Shown here: positions 58,437 through 64,000 of the stretch, one piece after another
Layout: each line of letters opens with the position of its first letter
How positions within the stretch are numbered: the first letter of the stretch is position 1
Origin: an uncultured Ilumatobacter sp.
GTDB lineage: Bacteria; Actinomycetota; Acidimicrobiia; Acidimicrobiales; Ilumatobacteraceae
Length of the DNA stretch: 64,000 nt
Reading direction: 5' to 3'
Assembly: GCA_905480335.1 (NCBI GenBank)
Contig: CAJQPY010000021.1
Coordinates: 62,001-126,000 of the forward strand
Notes under the pieces: model-generated
Databases searched by the model: none
Seen by the model: only the letters and a program-made list of their open reading frames with translations
What the model was told of the DNA's origin: nothing
Made by a program: the position numbers and the translations under genes

Positions 58437-60176
58437 ATGAGCGAGTACGTGGAGTCCGACACCACGGTGCTTCGCGAGTTGCGCCGGGTCCGGCGCGAGC
58501 GTCGCCTCGGCGACACCGAGTGGTTCGACGTCCTTTACCGCGTCTATCTATTCGCGCTCGTGGGAACGATCGCCGTCGTCGTCGCCTCCGACTCGATCGA
58601 TGGGCTGATTGACGAGCAGATCTCCGCTAACCTCATCTTGGAGCGCGGACCTTCGATCGCAGGTGTCGTAGTGGTTCTCGCCTTCAGCATCGGCCTGCGC
58701 AACGGCTCCGAGGGTGGACCGATCTCAATCGAGTCGGCCGACGTGCGGCACCTTATGCTGGCGCCGAGCAGCCGCACCTGGGTGTTGTTGCGACCGATCA
58801 CCCAACGGCTGCGAGCAGTCGCATTCGGACTCGCACTCGGGCTCGCCGTCCTTGGACAACTCGTCGCCCGCGAGATCGAGGGGTCACGCGCCGCCTGGGC
58901 AGCCAGCGGTGCACTGTTCGGCGTGCTCATCGCTTCGTTCTATGTCGGTGCAGCAGTGGTTGCGCACGCACTGCATCTCCCCCGCGCGGTGGCCTCGTTG
59001 GCGGCAACGCTCTTTGTGGCATGGCAGTCACTCACAGCATGGAAGATCTGGGGGGGCGGAGCCACCGGGTGGGAGCAGATCGGGCCCGGCAATCTTGCCG
59101 GAAGCGTTCTGTTCTGGGGTATTCGACAGCGGACGATCGACCTCATCGCCGTTGCATCGGCGTTCCTATTTGTTGCGTGTGCGCTCGCGTTGGGCGGTCG
59201 ACTGCGGTTGCAGTCGCTCGAACGGCGCGGACAACTCGTATCGCAACTGCGTTTCGCAGCGACGGTCCAGGATATTCGCACCGTCGTTCTCCTTCGTCGA
59301 CAACTCAGCGCAGAGTCGGTCAGGTCGACGCCGTGGTTCGGGCGGCAATCATCGGATCGACGAACGATGAACTCCACCACGCTGTCGCGTCGACATGCGC
59401 GGCCGCGTCCAGTGCCGGGCCCGATCACCGATCGATTCCCGACGTACGTCTGGCGGCGAGGGCTTGCCTCAATCCGCCGGCTGCCACTCAGCAGACTCGT
59501 TCGGATGGTCAGCCTTGCGATAATTGCTGGTATCTCGGCATCGCTCACAGTGACGTCGTCGTGGTTGTTCTTAATCCTGCTCGTCGCTGCCGGCTTTCTA
59601 CTCGGGCTTGAAGCGGTCGAACCGCTCGCCCAGGAGGTCGACCGGCCGGACCTTACCGGTGGGTTTCCGGAGCCGCGCGGCTGGCTGTTTGCCCACCACA
59701 TGGTTGCCCCGGCCGTGCTCCTAGCCGTGGCTGCGATGATCGGCGCGGCGGCAGCAGCGTTGCTCAACCCCCACCATGCAGCCGGAATGTTCGCCCTTGC
59801 AGTCCCCGTTGCGTGGGCGGGAGCGATCGGCGCAGTCGTGACCACGGTCCGCGACGCATGCGACCCGCCCGACCTCGCAAACACGACGCTGACCGGCGCC
59901 GATCGCGATGCCGAACGCCCATTCGCGATGCCCGAGTTCTCCGGCTTCAGCAACGTCGGGACCGGTGCGCTTCCCATCATTCTGAGCGCGATCGCCGCAG
60001 GCCCGGTCGCCGCCATGCGGCTCCAGCCCACCCCCTCGACAGTGGGACGTTCGATCGTCGGTGTGGCACTGTGTCTCGTGGTGATGACGTTATGGGTAGT
60101 TCGACGCGACCGGTGGTCTGCGTCGCTTCGGCAATTCTTCGCAGCCGGTCGCGCCGCAGCGGGGTCCGGCGGATGA
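58437..60176 (+). CDS. ABC-2-like integral membrane permease
   Basis: 579 aa with about 10-12 hydrophobic helices in two groups (residues ~35-260 and ~345-560) around a basic cytoplasmic stretch (ESVRSTPWFGRQSSDRRTMN). N-terminal 30 residues are charged (MSEYVESDTTVLRELRRVRR). There are no enzymatic motifs. The stop overlaps the next gene, an ABC ATPase, by ATGA, so this is the membrane part of an ABC transporter, probably an exporter or drug/lipid permease specific to actinobacteria. Substrate unknown. Confidence 0.8.
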   Translation: MSEYVESDTTVLRELRRVRRERRLGDTEWFDVLYRVYLFALVGTIAVVVASDSIDGLIDEQISANLILERGPSIAGVVVVLAFSIGLRNGSEGGPISIESADVRHLMLAPSSRTWVLLRPITQRLRAVAFGLALGLAVLGQLVAREIEGSRAAWAASGALFGVLIASFYVGAAVVAHALHLPRAVASLAATLFVAWQSLTAWKIWGGGATGWEQIGPGNLAGSVLFWGIRQRTIDLIAVASAFLFVACALALGGRLRLQSLERRGQLVSQLRFAATVQDIRTVVLLRRQLSAESVRSTPWFGRQSSDRRTMNSTTLSRRHARPRPVPGPITDRFPTYVWRRGLASIRRLPLSRLVRMVSLAIIAGISASLTVTSSWLFLILLVAAGFLLGLEAVEPLAQEVDRPDLTGGFPEPRGWLFAHHMVAPAVLLAVAAMIGAAAAALLNPHHAAGMFALAVPVAWAGAIGAVVTTVRDACDPPDLANTTLTGADRDAERPFAMPEFSGFSNVGTGALPIILSAIAAGPVAAMRLQPTPSTVGRSIVGVALCLVVMTLWVVRRDRWSASLRQFFAAGRAAAGSGG

Positions 60177-60916
60177 CCGACGCGATCCAGACCCAGGGCC
60201 TTACGAAGCGCTACGACGGCCACGATGCACTTGCGCCTATCGACCTTGTAATTCCAAACGGCCAGCGCGTATCGCTCATCGGACACAACGGCAGCGGAAA
60301 GACCACATTGATCAAAATGCTGACCGGGCTAGTCGATCCTTCGGCTGGAACCGCCGTCGTCGCTGGTCATGCAGTAGGCAGCGCCGAGGCGCGCGCCGCG
60401 CTTTCGTACCTCTCTGACCAGCCGGTCTTCTACGACGACCTAACGGTGCGAGAACACCTCGAGTACGTCGCCCGGCTGCACCACACTGAGGGGTGGGAGG
60501 CACATGCCGACTGGCTGATCGAGACAGTCGGGCTCTCGGCGCGTGCCGATGATCTTCCAGCGACGTTCAGCCGAGGCCTCAGACAGAAAGCGGCAATTGC
60601 AATTGCATTCGTCCGCCCTTTCGAGCTGATGCTGATCGACGAGCCCTTCGTCGGCCTCGACCTCGCCGGACGGTCGGCACTACTCGACCTCGTCGCATGG
60701 GCCCACGGGGACGGTGCCACACTGGTGGTCGCAACGCACGAACTCGCCAGCGTGACGTCAAGTGACCGACTGATCGCGCTGAGCGACGGACAGGTGCTCT
60801 TCGACGGCCACCCCGCGGACGCCGACCCTGACGCGCTCGCCGATGGACGGTTCGATCGCTCAGCATCAGAAGATGACCAAATCGGCGAGCCAGCCGACGC
60901 CGAGAACGCCATCTGA
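60173..60916 (+). CDS. ABC transporter ATP-binding protein
   Basis: 247 aa CcmA/drug-export type ATPase. Walker A GHNGSGKTT, Q-loop in LSDQPVFYDDLTV, signature TFSRGLRQKAAIAIA (variant of LSGGQ with Arg-Gly-Leu-Arg-Gln), Walker B LMLIDEPFVGLD and switch His in VVATHELASV. The C-terminal 30 residues are acidic. Coupled to the membrane permease by a 4-bp overlap, giving a two-gene transporter. Confidence 0.93.
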   Translation: MTDAIQTQGLTKRYDGHDALAPIDLVIPNGQRVSLIGHNGSGKTTLIKMLTGLVDPSAGTAVVAGHAVGSAEARAALSYLSDQPVFYDDLTVREHLEYVARLHHTEGWEAHADWLIETVGLSARADDLPATFSRGLRQKAAIAIAFVRPFELMLIDEPFVGLDLAGRSALLDLVAWAHGDGATLVVATHELASVTSSDRLIALSDGQVLFDGHPADADPDALADGRFDRSASEDDQIGEPADAENAI

Positions 60917-60969
60917 GTTCTTCCTGCCGCGTCCGCCTCCTACCCCGTCCGGTGGTCTACTCTGCTCTG

Positions 60970-61683
60970 GTGCAAGAGTTCTCATCGGTCACTGCGTCGT
61001 CGTACGACGCCGAATCACTCGCTCCGATGCTGACTGAGAAGGCCCAGGACGGCTGGTCTGTGGTCAGTATCGTGTCAGCGGGTACGAACGTCGTTGCGTA
61101 TCTGACACGTCGCGCGCACGCCGCGCAGACTGTTGCGGAACCTGATACGGACGCCACCGACAGCACCGACGACGGGGGCGATAGTGCAGCCCCCGTGACC
61201 GCTGGCGTCGAAGGTGTGGCAGCGGGAATTGCTGTCGCGAGCGTCACCGATAACCGGTCCATCGGCTCCGACACGATGGCCACATCAGAGATGCCCGATG
61301 CCGCCGCTGCGATGGAGGCCTCCAGCGAGCCCGCTGGGTGGGGTGCGGCACCCGCCGAACCGACCATCCCCGGGGCCAACGATGACGAGAATCCAGGTCT
61401 GGACGCAAACGTCGGACTGGCATCTGGAGGCGCAGCCCTCGCCAGCGACGTTGCGTCCGGCGTGGCCGACATCGCTGACGGTCCAACCACCGATGAGGCA
61501 GCCAGCGCCGCCGACACCGAACCGGGAACTGCCGCGACAACCGACGCCGCCGCGTCCGGCGTACCTGCGGGCTGGTACGCCGACCCATCCGGCCGCTTCG
61601 AACTTCGTTACTGGGACGGCAACGCCTGGACCGAGCACGTCAGTCGCGCTGGCCAGCAGTACACCGACCCACCCGTCGCGTGA
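60970..61683 (+). CDS. Protein with DUF4177-like N-terminus and DUF2510 C-terminus
   Basis: 237 aa. The first ~50 residues (QEFSSVTASSYDAESLAPML, then GWSVVSIVSAGTNVVAYL) look like a small DUF4177-type domain. A long Ala/Asp/Glu/Thr-rich low-complexity linker (~55-190) follows, then a C-terminal DUF2510 motif PAGWYADPSGRFELRYWDGN. DUF2510 is frequent in actinobacterial membrane or envelope proteins, function unknown. No membrane helix is seen. GTG 60970 is the likely start; an earlier in-frame codon at 60952 is possible. It lies 53 bp after the ABC ATPase and may belong to that operon. Confidence 0.75.
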   Translation: MQEFSSVTASSYDAESLAPMLTEKAQDGWSVVSIVSAGTNVVAYLTRRAHAAQTVAEPDTDATDSTDDGGDSAAPVTAGVEGVAAGIAVASVTDNRSIGSDTMATSEMPDAAAAMEASSEPAGWGAAPAEPTIPGANDDENPGLDANVGLASGGAALASDVASGVADIADGPTTDEAASAADTEPGTAATTDAAASGVPAGWYADPSGRFELRYWDGNAWTEHVSRAGQQYTDPPVA

Positions 61684-61795
61684 CCCGACGGCGGACTCCG
61701 CCTCGTTGAACACGGTATCTCGCCCACCGGCTGCTGTTCTTCCTTTTCGGGACGTATTTCGCACCTGGATCGATGGGCGGTCGTAGCCTGACTTG

Positions 61796-63373
61796 ATGGA
61801 TGTGACCTCCATCGGACACGCAGGAATGCTGATCGAAACGGAAGGCGGGTCGATCCTGTGCGATCCGTGGTTTGAGCCAGCATTCTTCGGCTCGTGGTTT
61901 CCCTTTCCACGCAACGATCAGCTCTCCGACGATCTTCTCGACCGTATCGAGCATGCGGACTTCCTTTACATCTCGCATCTGCACGGCGATCACCACGACG
62001 AAGCCTGGCTCACCGGGCACCTACGCCGCGACATCCCGATTCTGCTCCCCGGATTCCCGACTCGCGAACAGCAACGCACGCTCGCCACGCTGGGTTTCAC
62101 CGAGTTCATCCGGACCACCGACACTGTCGAGACTGAAATCGCCCCAGGGTTGAAGATCGCAATCCACATTGAATCCTCGATCACCGACGGACCGGGCGGC
62201 GACTCAGCACTCGTGGTGATCGCCGACGATGCCATCGTTGTGAACCAGAATGACTGTCGAACCACCGACCTCGCCCAACTCCGCTCCCACGGCTCCGTCG
62301 ATCTCCACTGGCTGCAGTACTCCGGAGCCATCTGGTACCCGATGGTCTACGAGATGGAACAAGGGGCAAAGAAACTCGCATGCGATGCCAAGGTCGACGC
62401 TCAATTCGCTCGGGCCATGCGCTATGTCGAGACAATCGGCGCTCGCGCGATCGCTCCGAGCGCAGGTCCGCCATGCTTCCTTGATCCTGATCTGTTCGAC
62501 CTCAACGTGATCGACGGATCCGAGGCGAGCATTTTCCCCGACCAGACCGTATTCCTCGACATGTTGGAGCGCTGCGGCTACCACGGAATCATGAACATCC
62601 CCGGCACAACGATCACTGTCGACGGGACCCTCGGAACAACTCATCCGATACCAGACGTCGACGTTGCCGCCATTTTCAGCGAGAAGCAGGCATACCTCGA
62701 CCGCTATCAGTCCGACTGGATCGGATGGCTCAACAAAATGAAGGCGGAATGGAACCCGCCGTCCACCGACGTGCTCCACACCCTGAAGTCATGGTGGGAG
62801 CCGCTGCTCGAGATGGCACCGACGCTCTGTTCACTGGTCGGTGCCAACGTCGTGCTGCGCGCTTTGGCGCCCGCCGACTGCAGCGCCGAGCAACTCGACA
62901 TCGTCATAGACTTTGCCAGCGGCGAAGTACGCGAACACCGGGATGAGCCTTTCGCGTTCCGCTTCGACATCGATCGTCGACTCGTCGAAACCGTCGTCTC
63001 ACAGCGCGCAGTCGACTGGTCAAACTCGCTGCTCTTGTCTTGCCGATTTGTGGCCTGGCGTGAAGGGGAATTCAACGAGTACGTCTATAACTTCTTGAAG
63101 TCGCTGTCACGGGAACGGATGAAGCGGGCCGAAGCCGAAGCAGTGCGCAGAATGGCGCCGCCCAATGCTGAGGCAATGGCAGCTGAACCGGACATCGAAA
63201 TCGGCGACTACATCGTGCAACGCCGATGCCCCCACCGTGATGCCGACCTCGAGGCATTCGGCGAAATCGATGGCGACGACTTTGTCTGCACGCTGCACGG
63301 CTGGCGATTCGATATCGAATCCGGCATCTGCAAAACCAGCGCAGGCCACCCTCTTCGTATTCGCCGCGCTTGA
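61796..63373 (+). CDS. MBL-fold hydrolase fused to a C-terminal Rieske domain
   Basis: 525 aa. Residues 1-~250 are a metallo-beta-lactamase (UlaG-like) fold with GHAGMLIETEGG and the metal motif SHLHGDHHDE (His61, His63, Asp65, His66). Residues ~250-450 are a helical/mixed region rich in Trp. The last 50 residues form a Rieske 2Fe-2S centre: Cys478/His480 (RRCPHRDADL) and Cys498/His501 (CTLHGWRFD). This combination is known from CMP-Neu5Ac hydroxylase relatives, where the Rieske domain is N-terminal; here the order is reversed. It is likely an oxidoreductase or monooxygenase. ATG 61796 is taken over the TTG one codon upstream. Confidence 0.85.
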   Translation: MDVTSIGHAGMLIETEGGSILCDPWFEPAFFGSWFPFPRNDQLSDDLLDRIEHADFLYISHLHGDHHDEAWLTGHLRRDIPILLPGFPTREQQRTLATLGFTEFIRTTDTVETEIAPGLKIAIHIESSITDGPGGDSALVVIADDAIVVNQNDCRTTDLAQLRSHGSVDLHWLQYSGAIWYPMVYEMEQGAKKLACDAKVDAQFARAMRYVETIGARAIAPSAGPPCFLDPDLFDLNVIDGSEASIFPDQTVFLDMLERCGYHGIMNIPGTTITVDGTLGTTHPIPDVDVAAIFSEKQAYLDRYQSDWIGWLNKMKAEWNPPSTDVLHTLKSWWEPLLEMAPTLCSLVGANVVLRALAPADCSAEQLDIVIDFASGEVREHRDEPFAFRFDIDRRLVETVVSQRAVDWSNSLLLSCRFVAWREGEFNEYVYNFLKSLSRERMKRAEAEAVRRMAPPNAEAMAAEPDIEIGDYIVQRRCPHRDADLEAFGEIDGDDFVCTLHGWRFDIESGICKTSAGHPLRIRRA

Positions 63374-63469
63374 CCCGGCGCCGACAGGCGGGCCGATGCA
63401 TGCGGGGCGTCACGAGAGGTCTCGCCACTTCGAGACGCATCCGTGTTGCGATGCCACTACGTTGGCTAC

Positions 63470-64000
63470 ATGGTAGCTGTCCTTGATCTTGGGATCGACC
63501 TCAACGCGTGGCCGTGGATCTGGATCGGTGTTGCAGTCCTCTTTGCACTGATCGAACTCACGCTGCTCGCTGGGTCCTTCGTGTTGCTCCCCTTCGCGGT
63601 CTCCGCATTCATCGCTGCGCTGGCCGGCTTCTACGACGCCTCCGTCGAGATCCAATGGTCAATTTTCTTCTTCGGCGGTGCTGCGCTGTGGGTTGCGTTT
63701 TGGCGTTATGCGAAACGCTTCGCAGACGACAACGCAATGCGAGCCGGGGTGGGTGCGGACCGCCTGGTCGGTGTCGACGCAATCGTCACTAGTGACATCG
63801 ACCCCAACGACACTGAACGACGTGGCCGAGTCAAGGTGATGGGTGAGGAATGGGGCGCACTCACCTCGAGCGGTCGCCTGCTCCGCGCCGGTTCGAAGGT
63901 ACGGATCTCATCGATGAATGGAACCCGCGTGATGGTTGATGCAATCGTTCTGTCAGCGCCAACCAAACCCCCAGTCGAACCACCACCAGGCTCACCACTC
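63470..64000 (+). CDS. NfeD-like membrane protein (partial, runs off the window)
   Basis: From ATG 63470 the frame is open to the end of the window for 177 codons. It starts MVAVLDLGIDLNAWPWIWIG, followed by two or three membrane helices (GVAVLFALIELTLLAGSFVL; IQWSIFFFGGAALWVAFW), then a soluble OB-fold part (DRLVGVDAIVTSDIDPNDTE, GRVKVMGEEWGALTSSGRLL, ISSMNGTRVMVDAI). This is the NfeD short form, which usually pairs with a stomatin/SPFH protein gene downstream; that gene would lie outside the window. The last visible residues are Pro-rich. Confidence 0.85.
   Translation, partial: MVAVLDLGIDLNAWPWIWIGVAVLFALIELTLLAGSFVLLPFAVSAFIAALAGFYDASVEIQWSIFFFGGAALWVAFWRYAKRFADDNAMRAGVGADRLVGVDAIVTSDIDPNDTERRGRVKVMGEEWGALTSSGRLLRAGSKVRISSMNGTRVMVDAIVLSAPTKPPVEPPPGSPL

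Noticed and set aside
58940-60286. 448-codon open frame antisense to the ABC permease
   Set aside because: Ser/Arg/Thr-rich shadow without motifs; the plus-strand frame has membrane helices and couples to the ATPase gene.

Overview
The window is a 64 kb piece of a high-GC bacterial chromosome. Gene content points to a marine, aerobic actinobacterium, most likely an Acidimicrobiia of the Ilumatobacter type (inference). The signs are F420-type oxidoreductases (LLM and Ddn folds), DUF2510, a mycobacterial iniBAC-like cluster, many Rieske, SDR and P450 genes, GTG starts and frequent ATGA or GTGA overlaps. No rRNA, tRNA, CRISPR array, transposase or prophage was seen.

Layout. 0-5.4 kb: a CoA-transferase, a small amphi-Trp protein and a heterodimeric ABC exporter. 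5.5-15.6 kb: an envelope-stress type cluster made of an Hsp70-TM-BON fusion, an acidic protein, two dynamin-like GTPases (IniC- and IniA-like), a repeat-bearing IniB-like protein and a large ATPase-LuxR regulator. 15.8-29.8 kb: catabolic oxidoreductases (ALDH, P450, SDR, Rieske, VOC, RidA, F420-type, FAH, LLM, ADH). 29.8-39.4 kb: a tightly overlapping minus-strand operon of tetR, arylsulfatase, MBL hydrolase, haloalkane dehalogenase, SRPBCC, a sulfatase-DJ-1 fusion, a DUF1330-like protein and a Trm11-like methyltransferase. 39.4-41.9 kb: a GST gene with a truncated second GST, divergent from a GrdB-family gene that reads through an in-frame UGA and so is probably a selenoprotein. Two matching 17-bp palindromes link this divergon to tetR. 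41.9-56.6 kb: MFS exporter, TauD-type dioxygenase, more SDRs, PPOX, ThuA, SnoaL, two Rieske oxygenases, VOC, acyl-CoA dehydrogenase and carboxylesterase. 56.6-64 kb: housekeeping-like genes (prephenate dehydratase, TlpA-like lipoprotein, ABC permease and ATPase, DUF2510 protein, MBL-Rieske fusion and a partial NfeD-like gene).

How it fits together. The 15.8-56 kb block looks like a catabolic region for cyclic, terpenoid- or steroid-like, sulfated and possibly halogenated organic matter. P450, Rieske and TauD oxygenases would open substrates, SDR, ADH and ALDH enzymes oxidise the products, esterases, sulfatases and the dehalogenase remove substituents, and FAH and acyl-CoA dehydrogenase feed central metabolism. 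The substrates are not proven by the sequence.

The most notable items are the hidden selenoprotein with a SECIS-like hairpin, the iniBAC-like cluster outside mycobacteria with an attached Hsp70-BON protein, the sulfatase-DJ-1 fusion inside a sulfatase/dehalogenase operon, the paired TetR operators and a structured 0.5 kb intergenic region.
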